From the NCBI GenBank assembly GCA_018257865.1, contig JAEUBA010000038.1, positions 186,001-250,000 on the forward strand: a stretch of DNA of 64,000 nt, in the 5' to 3' direction. The position numbers and the translations under genes were made by a program. Each line of letters begins with the position of its first letter. The first letter of the stretch is position 1. Below the pieces are notes generated by a model, which was not told the DNA's origin, did no database searches, and saw only the letters and a list, made by a program, of their open reading frames with translations. Of this stretch, positions 24,401-36,687 are shown one piece after another. This stretch comes from Stereocaulon alpinum. Its lineage: Eukaryota > Ascomycota > Lecanoromycetes > Lecanorales > Stereocaulaceae.

Positions 24401-25766
24401 TCAAATCTCTACCCCCAAAATTTCCCCATACTTGCTCCCGGGATAAATAACGGTATTCACACTCCTATCCAACCCCTCATAATTCTCACCGCCCAAATGC
24501 TTAGCCATCAGGCTCGTCAAACTCCCCTCCCCCTGCCGATCCCCACTAGCCTCCCAGAACAACGCTCCACCCAAAGACTGACTCAGTATGAAGTTCGCTT
24601 TTAATTCCACACTCTTCGGATTATCATAGCTGAATAATTCTTTCTTGTCGCTGTCGTAAGAATACGCTGCGTTGGCTGCTGGATCGAACTTCACATCTTC
24701 GCCGGTTAGAGGGAGGTTCTTGTAGTCGCGGATGCCTTCTTCATGTCCAAGGTCGCCAGCTGGGGCGCCCTCGAAAGATTTCCCCATACCCTCTGTGTTA
24801 GCGAAGCCGCGGCCGTAGAGCGGGCAGCCGAGTAGGATCTTCGAGGGTTCGATATCCGCGTCTAGGAGGTCTGAGACAGCTTGTGCGGGATTGATGGGTG
24901 TGGCTGCTGTATTGGAGGCTGTGAAAACGTTCGATTGGTGGGCGGTGACAGTTGAGGATGTAAAGTCGGCGTAGTCGTAGGCGAGGAGGTTCCAGAATGT
25001 GACGTGCCGGTCCATGCCGTTGAGATCGAGTATCATGTATTGGTCTGTTGCAGCGGGGCAGGCGACAGAGAGGGAGAAGCGGGCACTACTGGAGTAGGAT
25101 TCTGCGTATTTGTCTAGAGCGTGCCTAAGGTCGCCAAGCAGGACGGTATAATTTGCTGCTTCTGCTTTGTTGGCGGGCCACTCCCAGTGGATGTCGAGGC
25201 CATCGAAGCCGCAGTCTCTAAGGATTGCGAGGGAAGTCTCTACGAAATTTGCTCGGCCAGCTGGAGAGGCAGAGAGGGTGGCGAATTTGGCGGTGACAGC
25301 GGGGGAGGGGCCGCCGATGGTGAGGACGACCTTTAGGTGGCGATGTTTCCTTTTGAGAACAGCGAATTGTTTGATGCAGCCATGGATTCCGTGATTGTCG
25401 TTGTCGTCTGAAGAGTCGCCTGGGTAGCGCTTTTCGAAATCGGCCACTTTATCGATAGACGAGCTGGTAGTTGGTTAGCTAAAGCGTGACAGACGCTAAT
25501 TGTGATCTAAGGCATGAATGACTTACACCACGCCAAGATCGTTGGGTTCGAAGTAGGCATAGAACACGTGGGTGAATTTCTCGACGGGGAGGTCTTTTGG
25601 TTGGAAATCCTTTTCGCGCGTTGACTGCGGAGGTAGTTTAGTTGCTGGAAGTGAGCTTGCTGTGCACATGAGAGGGACTGACGGTGTTTGTAAAGTAGAC
25701 ACAGTTTTTATAACCTTGGCTCGTCAATGACGGCGACAAAGTTATTGAGGAAGCTCTTGGATCCAT
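24401..25766 (-). CDS. GH18 family chitinase with altered DxxDxDxE motif
   Basis: Exons 25766-25683, 25624-25527 and 25463-24401 encode 414 residues. The family 18 barrel is clear: GYKNCVYFTN, FTHVFYAYFEPND, KVVLTIGG near residue 100, FWNLLAYDYADF, ILLGCPLYGRGF and GGALFWEASGD. The catalytic segment reads FDGLDIHWEWP, so the acid/base Glu is kept while the middle Asp of DxxDxDxE is His. No signal peptide is evident before the first strand, unlike secreted chitinases. The enzyme could be intracellular, weakly active or a chitin-binding remnant. The first donor (GTCAGT) is not strong. Confidence 0.88.
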
Positions 25767-26689
25767 GGTTAAAGTTTGCTCAGGTATGTGCACTTGATAG
25801 TTCGCAATTTTGACTTACTCAGAATACCAATGTTGCAACGCAGTCGTGCTTGTTCATATAGACAGCATACCCTCATGGTGGAGGGCTGAGCAAATGATGA
25901 TTGACAGGGTACAGATTCCAAGGCTGCAAGGACATCCGATATACTCATCTACATCCATCTTTCGAACACCTCGGTCGGTGATTGACAAAATTGGATTTGA
26001 CCAATGTGAGCAATCGAGCTAATTCGCGACCCGAGGTCTGACGCAGTGATGAACACGGCCTGCGTCGAATATTGCACCTACTACATCGCTTATATGCAGG
26101 GTGCAGATCATCCGGTTTCGGGGACCACACAATTGCAGGACTGAACATACAATAGTCGGCTAGAGATCTCGTAGGATTTTGACTGATCTTCTCGAATAGA
26201 AACGTAGATACTCGGGGGCTGACAATGCCTCCTTTTGACCTCGGTGATCGACGCATTAATAGAAATTACCATGGGAACGCGTGTGGAATTACGTTTCCCG
26301 TATACTTAGAAGATGAGAACATGCTTCACGTACTCCGCTCGCGGTCCAGCAGATAGCTGATAAGGATATCTCGAGACGCATGATGACAATTTGGACTGAT
26401 TCAATAACATACGAAACTAGTATCTGGACGCTATTGGGGTATTGTTTCCATGAGAAAGCGACATGTACGGCTCCTAAACCATGTTTTATCAGCCAGTTAT
26501 GCGCATGTTAAGATGGAACCACTGCTATACAATACTGACCAAAACCTTCTTCGCATTGCAGACCCGCCAAGCCAGATTACGGACGTTCCCATCAGCCTGG
26601 ACAACTTCTGGTGCGAATTCTATCCCGAACCTGTGGTTTATTCAGTCTCTGGCCACCTATTCTGCTTCAGCGACAAGAGAGACAGCGAC
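25767..26689. other. Intergenic, ~920 bp
   Basis: Between the chitinase start and the CHO2 3' end. Open frames up to 103 codons exist (25945-26256 minus, 26450-26761 plus) but show no recognisable domain, and one overlaps CHO2. No repeat was seen. Confidence 0.45.
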
Positions 26690-29555
26690 CTACATTTGGT
26701 GTACAGCATAAACTACCCTCCTTGCGTATTTCCCGTCCCTTTCCACGAGTCCACCGAATGACTCATCAACAGTGGAGGGTGCAATTTCAGGGTCCCTATC
26801 AAAGCAGTTGCTGACTAGTTGTAGCAGCGCTTCTTCTACTGCACCTCTAATCGAACCATTTATGTCCGCCTCAACATCATCTTCGTCGAATTTATTGATC
26901 CTAGTTTCGAAGGGAATTGATACGGCCATGACATTATGACTTCCATTATGGTGATATCGGAATTCGAAGACTCCTGTCGTCCACCATAGCTTGTCACCAG
27001 AGAATTCCATTTCTCCTGCAAGCCAGTCATTATTCTCCCCATCCTTACGTGCAGCACCAGATACTCGCTTGTCGCTTAGAAGCATCCCGCGGTCGGCGAT
27101 GATGGATCCAAATTGATCCCTGTTGGTCGCTACCCACCGGCCCTGAGAAGACACTCGAGTAACTTCTCGCGAGGCGTTGTCAGAGACCATGTACAGACCT
27201 ACCCAGTCCATCTTGCTGTGATTCAGTGGTGCCGTCCACCGGACCTTGATTGGTGCGCCATACTCAAGGATGACAGGCTTGAAGTCCGACCGCTGTTCCG
27301 ACCTTAGAGGAGTACCCTTGCCACTGATGGATGTCCCGGAACCGACGGAGTGCGTGCCTTCGATTTCAATGGAATAGTCTTTGGGGTCGTATCCGGCCAG
27401 ATCAGGCGCGATTCTGGTAATGCTGAGTCGCGTAGGATGCTTCAACAGAGCTGTAGAGTCTTTTACAAGAAGATTCACTCCTGCTGCAATCTTGGGTCGA
27501 GCAGCATCTACGAAGTCTTCCAGGGAGTCCAACGTGCCCTCCAGCATCTTATCCACACTGCCTTGCCACTGCCACAAGTGTGGAGGAAGTGATCGCTTAA
27601 GGCTTTTAACGAGCCCAGATTCTCGTCGCAGGCTTCGCCCATAGAGCTTCTGCATGTGTGGCCGCTCGACAAGCTGGATGAAAGAGAGTGTGAGAATGTG
27701 ACTGAGCAAAGCCAGGCCAAAGATCGATCGACTGCCCGTGATGAGAGCGGCACCCCAAACACCGGCTAGGCCTATCACTCTTTCCGGATTGTTGAGAAAG
27801 CGGTATATGCCGCTGTAAGTCAGCTTCGGGGAATGATCAAAAAAGAAGTCCCCAAAGAACCAGCCAAATTCACCAAGGGAGCCGTATATACTGATGCTGG
27901 TCCATATTTGTAGGGCAACTAGGCTGGCACCGACGACGTGCCTCAAGAGTACCATTCCATGGACCCAATCGTGCGGAAGTGAGTACATTTTCCATGAAGC
28001 TGCGACAAAGCTAGCATAGCACATTATCATTGCAATATGATACGTTCCTTTCCATTGTCGCCAGGCCTCCTCAGTGCTCTCGCCATATTTGAGAAAATGT
28101 CGTGTCCATCTCTTCTTCGTAGACTGCCTATTGAGCAGATAACCCACGCCCAATGAATACCAGAGTCTCCATACCACTGCATTGGCGACGAACAAGCCCT
28201 GGTACAAGGATGTCGATGGCGTCAGGACCACTAGGGCGAACATGTATATTTGTAGGAGTATGACCGAAGAGTCCGTCACTCTATGAAGATCGATGTTATT
28301 CAACCCGATGAGGTTATGTACTGGCGAGGGCTGCGTAGGGGATGCGAGGGGTGGTGCGTTGTAAACCTGGTCAGTCTCCGTGAGATGGCCAGTCGAGTGT
28401 TCCATTGTTTCAGAAGGCTCTGATTCGGATAGTTTTCTCCGTGAAGGAGGTGGGTTGTACGTCTTCTCGATATGAGGGTTCTCAACCCATATCAGGAATG
28501 CAAATTGAGCAGCGTGAGCGATGATGGAGATGAACAACACCTTGTAGCTGGCTGCCATGAGCGAAATGCCATAGTAGCCAGCATAACCAACCGAGTACAT
28601 TGGATGAGGAGCCATCTCGAAGACACCGTCAAACGTCAGCTCTTGGTCGATGAGGTAGAAGAAGTCTCCCCAATACCAGGCATAGTCTTTCACAACTCGA
28701 TGGGCGTCGAGCTTGACCCAAAGATTGAAAAAGAATAGGCCAATTCCAGTGATCCATCGCATGGCAGTTAGAAATATGCCCTCACTAGCAGGCCTTCTTC
28801 CACATGCCATGGCAAAAAGCATGTATGATACGAAGTCGCACATTAGGATTAGATCGACCACGCGTCTGAAGACCAGCCAAGTGTTGTATTCGACGGGTGC
28901 ATCTTCGAACTTGTAGTCTTCAGGTATCTTCGTCTCCATCTCCCTCTTCAACACATGGTAGAGGATTGGATGTGGATTATCGTCTGTCTTTGGATTGACG
29001 AAGATCCTCGACTTCTTCGCCCACGCCACTAACCGCCAATGGCGCGACTGAACATGCAGAAGGTATCCGACGCCCGCATTGTAGCATGTCCGCCAGAAGA
29101 GGAAAACAATCGCGAAGACCGGTATTCGAAGGGAAGCCGGCATTAAGAAAAGTGTCAGGATATGGATTCCTAGAACGGCAAGGACAACGACATCCGAGAA
29201 ATTCTTTGGCTGGCTTGGTGAGAGGAGTTGAGACACCATGTCATGGGTTTGGGGAACGACGAAAACTGCGTTGACCTATCAGTATTCTTGAGTTCATAAT
29301 TCTAATTTGGACAAAGGTGTCGACGCAGCCACTGCCAGCTGCTATCAAAGGCGATCTGACATGCATTGTGCATGCAGCCGATGTGCCTAGTAATTACTCA
29401 CCCGTGCCGTCCGGTGTTCTGCCGTATGTTTTCTCCTTTTCGTCCTGCTGGGGTTCTGATTCTCCATTGCTATTGGCATCTGTGTCCTGTTCTTTAACGG
29501 GCCTCCGCTCTCGAAGGCCATCTCCATCCCCGTTCGCGTATACGACTCCAGACAT
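26690..29555 (-). CDS. CHO2: Phosphatidylethanolamine N-methyltransferase Cho2
   Basis: ER membrane enzyme that performs the first SAM-dependent methylation of phosphatidylethanolamine toward phosphatidylcholine. Exons 29555-29402 and 29265-26690 give 909 residues, the usual size. The 136-bp intron joins KTYGRTPDGT to VFVVPQTHDMVSQLL, a conserved Cho2 N-terminal junction. The open frame continues upstream of 29555 but has no ATG, so ATG 29555 (MSGVVYANG) is the likely start. Two CHO2 repeats follow, each with W-GDFFF/W-GDFFY and a helix pair: DQELTFDGVFEMAPHPMYS and HSPKLTYSGIYRFLNNPE. The C-terminal beta-rich domain contains the GAPIKVRWTAP segment. Confidence 0.95.
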
Positions 29556-30225
29556 TCCACCCAAAGTATTGTAGGTACTTTGATTGCGCCAGGTTGAGCT
29601 GGTTTGCAATGTTTTCCAGGGAGAGTGGCCTTTTCCAGCGAAAGTTGATGGGTTTCAACTGTTTAATGAACAGCCAATCCTCTGATGAACAACACTTCAA
29701 TGAGTGTCACAAGGACAGGATGGGAATCTGTTCGCCGTAAGCGAGGGAGGATTTAGCGAATGTGTTGGGATAGGCTTGTTGAAGCCTTCTGCATTGTCTA
29801 TGGTGCGACCGTTGGTGATGTTGCTGCAGGTTTTCGGCGGAAAGGGTGGGGGTCGCAGCGTGCCATGACGTTTGGAATTCCTATTGGACTGTCGCCCCAG
29901 TGGCGGAGAGGCCTGAACACAACGCATGGGGGTCCACGAACCTCAGTAACTAGAGAGAGAGTAGAGTCTCTACTATTACAAGGAAGTCACGTCAAATTGT
30001 CTATAACTTTCGGACGTTGATATTGGTCCAGGAACGCGCGTGGCATGCAAGCCGCAGTTAGCCGTACGACTTCTCGCCAAGCGTGGGTATTTGCCCCACC
30101 TTCATTCTTTTGTTGCGCCATCAGCATGCATCTTGATACCATACTGCAGCGATAAGCCATCTGCAGGGTGCATGCGACCTCATCCCCATTTCTGCTGAAT
30201 CCAACTCCTCCATACCCCGTGGAAG
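29556..30225. other. Divergent promoter region CHO2 / NBP35
   Basis: 670 bp without a recognisable gene. It must contain the promoters of the two divergent genes. CHO2 homologues are often inositol/choline-regulated, but no clear bHLH site was identified here. Confidence 0.45.
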
Positions 30226-31248
30226 ATGCCTTCAACCATTACGACCACAGTCGAAGAGCCCATCCAAATCGACCTCTCCGCCCCTCTAAAAAACCACCCT
30301 TCGCTCATCGCTCCAGAACCAGAACACTGTCCAGGCCCCGAGTCCACCCTCGCAGGCCAAGGCGATGCGTGCGCCGGCTGTCCGAACCAATCCATCTGCG
30401 CCTCCACCCCCAAGGGCCCCGACCCAGACATCCCACTCATAACTTCGCGGCTAGCAGGCATAAAGCACAAGATCCTGGTCCTCAGCGGAAAAGGCGGCGT
30501 TGGCAAATCTACATTCACGACTATGCTTGCGCATGCATTTGCTGCTGATGAGAACAATATGGTGGGCATCATGGATACGGATATCTGCGGGCCTAGCATT
30601 CCGAAGATGATGGGGGTAGAGGCAGAGACTATCCATGTTAGTAATGCGGGATGGAGCCCTGTGTGGGTTGCGGATAATCTGGGCGTGATGAGCGTACAGT
30701 TCATGCTGCCTTCGAGGGATGATGCTGTGATTTGGAGGGGCCCGAAGAAGAATGGCCTGATCAAACAGTTCTTGAAGGATGTGGAGTGGGGAGAGTTAGA
30801 CTATCTCCTTGTGGACACGCCACCGGGAACGAGCGACGAGCACTTGAGTGTAAACTCATATCTGAAAGAATCCGGTGTAGATGGGGCAGTAGTAGTGACA
30901 ACACCACAAGAGATCAGCTTATTAGACGTGAGAAAAGAAATCGACTTCTGCAAAAAGGCAGGAATCAAAGTCTTAGGAATCGTGGAGAACATGTCTGGCT
31001 TCGTATGCCCCGGCTGCAAGCACCAGAACCGAATCTTCAAAGCTACAACTGGTGGAGCAAGGAAGCTGGCAAAAGAGACAGGTATCCCTTTCCTGGGTGC
31101 AGTGCCTTTAGATCCACGGATTGGCATGGCGTGCGATTATGGGGAGAGCTTCTTTGATAACTTCCCGGACAGTCCTGCGTGCGTGGCTTTGAAGGGAGTG
31201 GTGAAGAGGGTGCAGGAGGAGGCTGGGATCCATGATGGTGGGCAATGA
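30226..31248 (+). CDS. NBP35: Cytosolic Fe-S cluster assembly scaffold Nbp35
   Basis: P-loop NTPase scaffold that, with Cfd1, assembles 4Fe-4S clusters for cytosolic and nuclear proteins. Intronless, 340 residues. An N-terminal four-cysteine motif (C at ~37, then C-x2-C-x5-C in DACAGCPNQSIC) distinguishes Nbp35 from Cfd1. The deviant Walker A is VLSGKGGVGKS near residue 88, MDTDICGPS is the switch region, and LLVDTPPGTSDEH is Walker B. The bridging CPGC pair is in GFVCPGCKHQ. All key residues are present. Confidence 0.97.
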   Translation: MPSTITTTVEEPIQIDLSAPLKNHPSLIAPEPEHCPGPESTLAGQGDACAGCPNQSICASTPKGPDPDIPLITSRLAGIKHKILVLSGKGGVGKSTFTTMLAHAFAADENNMVGIMDTDICGPSIPKMMGVEAETIHVSNAGWSPVWVADNLGVMSVQFMLPSRDDAVIWRGPKKNGLIKQFLKDVEWGELDYLLVDTPPGTSDEHLSVNSYLKESGVDGAVVVTTPQEISLLDVRKEIDFCKKAGIKVLGIVENMSGFVCPGCKHQNRIFKATTGGARKLAKETGIPFLGAVPLDPRIGMACDYGESFFDNFPDSPACVALKGVVKRVQEEAGIHDGGQ

Positions 31249-31552
31249 ACGAACTGGATGCATGTTGTACATATGGGATGTTGGGCTGGTTTTGCATTTA
31301 CATGGAGCGTGCATTTGCATTGGTGGCGTTGCCCTTAGATTTTGACATATACTCGATCATATGAACGTCATTCACATAGAGCATACGGCAGTTGCACTTG
31401 GGATTGGTCGGTGGCGTTACGCTTAGATTCCGATACACCCTCATTCATATAAAACCCATATACGAGAACCATACAACTTAACATATACAATTGCAAGTAG
31501 CTGCAACTCTCTAGCCACCACCCTTTATGGTCTCGCCACCCCAAAAACCCAC
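31249..31552. other. Convergent 3' region, ~300 bp
   Basis: 3' flanks of NBP35 (+) and the reductase (-). Nothing further was recognised. Confidence 0.4.
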
Positions 31553-32741
31553 TCACAACTTCGACTGCCCCGGCTCACTAATCTTAATCGTCAATTTCCC
31601 AAAATGATTCTGATCCCACATATACTGATACGCCTCCTTAACCTCCTCCAGACCAAAAACCTTTTCATCAACAACAGGCTTGATCTTATTAGCATCAATC
31701 GCCTCATTCATCTGCTCAAACTGCTGCCTCGACCCCACCATTACTCCACGCACAGTGCAGACATTGGTCAGACAGTCTAGGAAAGTTGGCGAATCTTTGG
31801 ACATGCCGCCGAGGAATCCGATGATGGAGATTAGGCCTTCGGGACGTATGGCTTTTAACGACTGCGCCATAGTTTTGGGTCCGCCTACTTCTAAGATGTG
31901 GGAGCAGCCGATGCCGTTGGGGGTGAGCTTTTTGGCTGTTTCGCCCCAAGAGGGGTCGGTTTTGTAATTTATGACGTGGTCTGCTCCCAGATCTTTCAGT
32001 ACTTTGGCTTTAGAGTCTGAGGAGGTAGTGGAAATTACACGGGCACCGGCGGCTTTAGCGAACTGTGACAATTGTGTTACATTAATATCAAAAAGTGAGG
32101 GAAGGGGCACGAGGAAGAGATACGTACCTGCAAAGCAAACATACTAACACCTCCGGTTCCTTGCGTTAAAATGGTATCTCCGGGCCTCAAAGCCTTGCTC
32201 TCAACGCCGTACAATCCATTCCAAGCCGTTACCGCCGCGCATGGCAGCGTACTGGCCTGCTGGAAATCCAAGGATTTAGGCATCCGAACGAGACCCGATT
32301 CCTCGAACGCTCCATACTGTCTCAGTGTGCCATTTAACCCGCCTCCTAAACCTGTATTCAGATCTGCTTTGGTAACAGGCCCTCCAAGGTGAGACTGATT
32401 AAAGAGCGTTAGGACGCTATCCCCTTTCTGAAAGCGAGAAACACGGGAACCAATGGCGACGACTGTACCGGCGCCGTCGGAGGCGGGGACAATTGGGAGG
32501 GCGACTGGAAAGCCGTATTTGCCCTGAATGAAATAGGTTATTCGAAAAGGGTTCAACGAAATGGGGACGAGGTAGGTACCTTGGGAATGATGAGATCTCT
32601 GTAATTCAGGGAGGCGTAATGGAGGTTGACAAGAACGTCGTGGTCGCCTAATTGGGGTACTTCGGCTTTTTCATCGAATTTGAGGCTGTCGAAGCCAGTC
32701 TTGCCGGTCACGGTCCACTGTTTAGTTGACGATGGAGTCAT
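31553..32741 (-). CDS. Medium-chain (zinc-type alcohol dehydrogenase-like) reductase
   Basis: Exons 32741-32580, 32523-32128 and 32062-31553 encode 355 residues. The GroES-like domain has HYASLNYRDLIIPKGKYGFP, joined across the 56-bp intron, and PIVPASDGAGTVVAIG. The Rossmann domain has TQGTGGVSMFALQFAKAAG, joined across the second intron, then GADHVINYKTDPSW and the RGVMVGSR block. Catalytic zinc ligands typical of true alcohol dehydrogenases are not evident, so it is probably an NAD(P)H-dependent reductase of the quinone- or enoyl-reductase kind. The substrate is unknown. Confidence 0.9.
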
Positions 32742-33033
32742 TGTTGCTATTGAATTGGGTATATAAAAAGTGAAACTTGGAATGACGTTTGTGAAAGGGA
32801 ATTGGGTGTTTGGTTGAAGTCGAGAAAAAGAGTGTCAGGTACTATTTTATGTTGACTGCTAGGACTGGTATTTGGGGTGCGCGTTCCGAGGATGAGGTGA
32901 TTTGTGGTTTGTGATTTGTAATATTGAGAATGTCAATACCTTATGTGGCAGTACTCGTATGCAGGCAATGGTCGAATGGGTCATAGTAGAGCGATTGTTG
33001 ACGGCAGAAACGGCTATGACGTCTGGTGGGGGA

Positions 33034-33047
33034 GGGGGGGGGGGGGG
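33034..33047. repeat. Poly-G tract (14 G)
   Basis: A GGTGGGGGA stretch is followed by 14 consecutive G residues on the plus strand. It lies upstream of the reductase gene, and its length may be unreliable from assembly. Confidence 0.8.
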
Positions 33048-33659
33048 CAGCACTTTTAGTGGGGATCTGGCCCGATTTTGACTTTCCGATTCATCAGCTT
33101 TGCCAAGGAGGTGGGTGAGGTCGGTTTGGTTCTATATTGCCTACGCACGGCAGCGTCAAGCCCCAGGCGAGGAGGGACCCAAAAGTAAATATGTTGTATT
33201 CCTGCTAATAGAACGATGTATGAAATGACAGGCTATGCCGGTTTAATCTTGAGCCAAAAAATTCTCTTCTATACTATGCATTCTACTTTTCTTCTCCCTT
33301 TATGCCCATTGTTCCTTCCATATAGTATAATTAACATACTGTACCATTTCGAGTCTCCATCGTACCAGTACCGAGACCTAAACAGCCCAGCTGATCTTTG
33401 GAGCAACCAAGACAGTCGTAGATGATACCTCGTCTCCAAGCTCTTGTGCATCGATGTCATACCGGAATGTCGCTGTGCTAATGCTTCGTTTTCCCGGTTC
33501 GGATTTGGCAGGTGATATGTGTCCTGAGATGGGAGGATGGTGGCTAAGAGCAACATTGCTGGCGGTGAATTTCTCGCTCATCAGCGATGCACTGGTTCCC
33601 TTTTAGATACGAACAAAAAGCATGTTCGATGGCCTTATGGCGATACCGGAGAAGTGGAG

Positions 33660-34081
33660 AGCAAGAAGTCACTTATGGTCTCTCGGACAATGCCGCCATG
33701 TAAGCAAAAGGATCATCCGCCTTGACGAAGTTAGAAGGCTTGCTCTGATTGAACACTCAGTATAGGTCAGGCACTTTGGTAGAGGCAAGGGCTCAACGTA
33801 CGATTTGAAGAGCACGACTGGAAGAGTGAGAATCATTCCTGGCCGGGCGAAGTCGGCCCACAATAGACTTCCAAAGTTCCATACATCCCATAGCTCTTCT
33901 TCGATGCTGTGTCATGCAGGCCGGATACAGTCCGGCGTTTCAATGGATCGAGAACGGTAGTGAGGTCTAGGTGAGGGCCTTGAAATAAGGCGGGTAGTTT
34001 TGCGAGGAACGATGTTGGCAAGGCACCGCGCTCATCAAGCAGATGGAGGAATGGCAATGAGCTGACGTTTGAGACAACCAA
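33660..34081 (-). pseudogene. Possible gene remnant of unknown family
   Basis: Minus-strand fragments look coding in separate frames: one includes FLHLLDERGALPTSFLAKL, another EELWDVWNFGSLLW followed by ADFARPGMILTLPVV. A plausible intron (GTACGT at about 33822 to TCAG at about 33752) follows the second fragment. No ATG-to-stop model joins them, because a stop and a frame change lie between. I do not recognise the family. It may be a decayed gene or a chance resemblance. Confidence 0.25.
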
Positions 34082-34636
34082 AACCTAGGAGCGTAGATCT
34101 TTGCCTGCTACCCTGATTTTGATGCAGCTGGAAGCAATATATAGTGCTTGAGATTGGAAGGGACAACGTAAGAAATGGAATTCAATGTATGCCGAAATTA
34201 TCGGAGAATCAGAATCGTATGTTGCCGTGACGATTGCCATGATCTGAGACAGCCTGGCTCCACATGGGAGTTATGGAATGTTGCTACAAGCGAGGTACAT
34301 AGATCACGGCGAGACTTCAGAAATCGAGCATGAACTCTAAAGCGAGCTACGTAGTCAGCGGCCGAAGACATCAGCCTGTACGTCTGTGTCTTGCGAAGGG
34401 ATCTTGGGAGTTTTACGGGCGTGACACGTATGATTGGTGCGGAGCTACGTTAGACACCTTGCATTCTGGTAAGCATTCTCGATCCCAGTTGCTTCTGAAC
34501 AATGCCTATTTTCTCGGCAAGAGCTCCGTGGTCCAGAAAACTGTTGCTGATAGGATAGACGAAATGAAGCTGCATTCCTCGCCAAAAGGAGGCGTGGCGA
34601 GCTATTTTTCATCGCGTCAAGCCATGGTCAGCAATA

Positions 34637-36142
34637 TTACTTCGGATAATCTTTGATATGATAGCTTTTCAGCTTTATGAATTGCTCAAATCCAAATTTG
34701 CTCAATGTAACTCCCTTCCCAGAGTTCTTCCAACCGGTCCAAGCAAGATCCTAAAACTTGTTAACGCGACTGTTGAATTCTGAAGATACATTTCAACTCA
34801 CTGGACTTGGAAAGTCGCATCTATTGACGAATACTGTTCCTGCTTCGACCTGCTCCACAAGCTCTTCACCTTTGGCAGCGTCTTTAGTCCAGATGCTAGC
34901 AGTGAGGCCAAACTCGCTGTCATTCATGAGTCTTATCGCCTCCTCGTCATTACCGACTCGCATGACTGGTATCACCGGTCCAAACGTCTCGTCGTTCATT
35001 ACATCCATATCGTGTGTCACGTTCGTCAATAGAGTCGGTTTGACGTAGTTGCCGCTGCCAGGCGGTGAGAGGAAGCTCTGATTTTCAGGTGTCGAGTCCT
35101 TTGCTCCCTTCTCTAATGCATCATGGATGTGAGCGTTTATGGTCTGGGCGGACCTTTTAGAAACAACTGGTCCAATGTTCGTACTTCGATCAAAAGGATC
35201 CCCAAGTTTATAGCCCTTAAGCACCGCTTGCACTGCAGAAATGAATTCATCGTGAACGCTCTCGGCCACGTAAACCCGTTCGATGCTGCAACAGCTCTGT
35301 CCCGAGTTGAATACCGCTCCATCCACTATCTCTTCTGCTGCCCACTTTACGTCTACATCGTCTCTAACATAGGCTGGGTCTTTGCCTCCGAGCTCAAGCC
35401 CGACTGGAACCACTCGGTCTGCTGCTGCTCGTTGAATCTGTAAACCTCCTGCTACTGAACCCGTAAAGCATATCAACCTGATTTGTGGGGATCGTGCAAT
35501 GATCTCAAGTCGAGTCATAGATCCACAGTGAAAGTATTGAATAACCTTTTCCGGCAAGCCAGCTTCGAGAAATATGTCATGTATCCGCTCAACGATCGTA
35601 GGGGTTTGAGGAGAAGGCTTGAGTACAACGGAATTGCCGGCGAGTAAAGCTGGAATCAAAGAGTTGACCAAGATGAGATACGGATACTAGGAGATCATTA
35701 GTGACGCATGTGTCACTGTGGGGCTGCATTCACCTACGTTCCAAGCGAATAGTATCAAGACTGGCCCAATGGGCGCTTTTCTGATATACCTCCTGAACCC
35801 TTTCTCCGCCTCACCCTCCGTATCTTTCAGAGTATCACCACTGATCTTCAACAGGTATTCTCCTCTGGCAACAGCTGTGGTGATCTCTTTTGCGGCGTAA
35901 GCGATTGGCCTGCCCATCTGCTCTGTGAGCTCCTCGGCCAAAACATCCTGATTAGCATGAATGAGCTTCAGTGCCCTTCTGACAATGCCTTGCCGATCCT
36001 CTAGCGATGTCTGACGGAAGTCGTTGAAGGCTTGCGTGGCGATAGCTGGCAGGAGTGCAACATCGGAGTCTGAGAGACCTTCTCTCGTCAATACTGGCTT
36101 GTTGGTCGAAGGCGATATGGTTGTCAGGATCTCTGGGGGCAT
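34637..36142 (-). CDS. Aldehyde dehydrogenase family protein
   Basis: Exons 36142-35738, 35686-34802 and 34750-34637 give 467 residues from MPPEILTTISPSTN. An in-frame ATG 42 bp upstream (36184) is an alternative start. The NAD(P)-dependent fold is complete: LILFAWN joined to YPYLILVNSLIPALLAGNSV, then CFTGSVAGG, the active-site Glu in ELGGKDPAYV, the nucleophile Cys in FNSGQSCCSIERV, and ETFGPVIPVMRV. The short third exon ends DYPK. The family is sure. Substrate and pathway are not, though relatives in fungi are annotated as succinate-semialdehyde or generic aldehyde dehydrogenases. Confidence 0.9.
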
Positions 36143-36687
36143 TTTGAAGGCAGATCTGTGCAGGGATGCCTTCCTAAGGGACATTCAGGTCCCGCTCGCT
36201 TGACAGTCCAATTTCCTCAGGCTGGCTCGGTCGGTGCTCAGCATCGTAGGGATTGTTGACAAATTCTTTGCAGTTATGGCAATTAGCCACGAAAGTTTGC
36301 GTCCAACAGTGGGTGAGAAAATCGATTATACGTCCGAGGTTTAACCGAGTGAGCATATGTACCTTATAACATATATTGACTAGCGTAAACGTCTCAACTA
36401 CTATCATGAATCGCTTCTAACGGTACTTTCCCTGTGGGCTACTAGTTCATAGCAATATCTAATAGAACATAGAGGTATCGGAGATTTGGTGGTGTTTGCA
36501 GACATCCGGTGAAAACCTCGGAAGTAAATCCACTTCACTGTTGCGTTCTTGACGCCAACAGTTGTGGCGTTAGTTAGTGCCAATGGCTAGCCTTCCCTAC
36601 CGACATGTAATTGCATCCCACTACCGCCGTTCATCATGACAGCACCAAGTCACCTCTACATCCGTTGATCAAGTAGCACTAGCTGAG
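36143..36687. other. Divergent promoter region ALDH / UCH
   Basis: 545 bp with no recognised gene or repeat. It holds the promoters of both neighbours. Confidence 0.4.

Larger units (their letters stand above)
32742..34636. other. Gene-poor stretch, ~1.9 kb, with possible decayed coding sequence
   Basis: Contains a homopolymer of 14 G (33034-33047) and short minus-strand frames at 33660-34081 that read protein-like in pieces but change frame. No intact gene was assembled. Confidence 0.5.

Noticed and set aside
33034..33047. Poly-G/C run coding for a proline-rich ORF
   Set aside because: The 64-codon frame is an artefact of the homopolymer.
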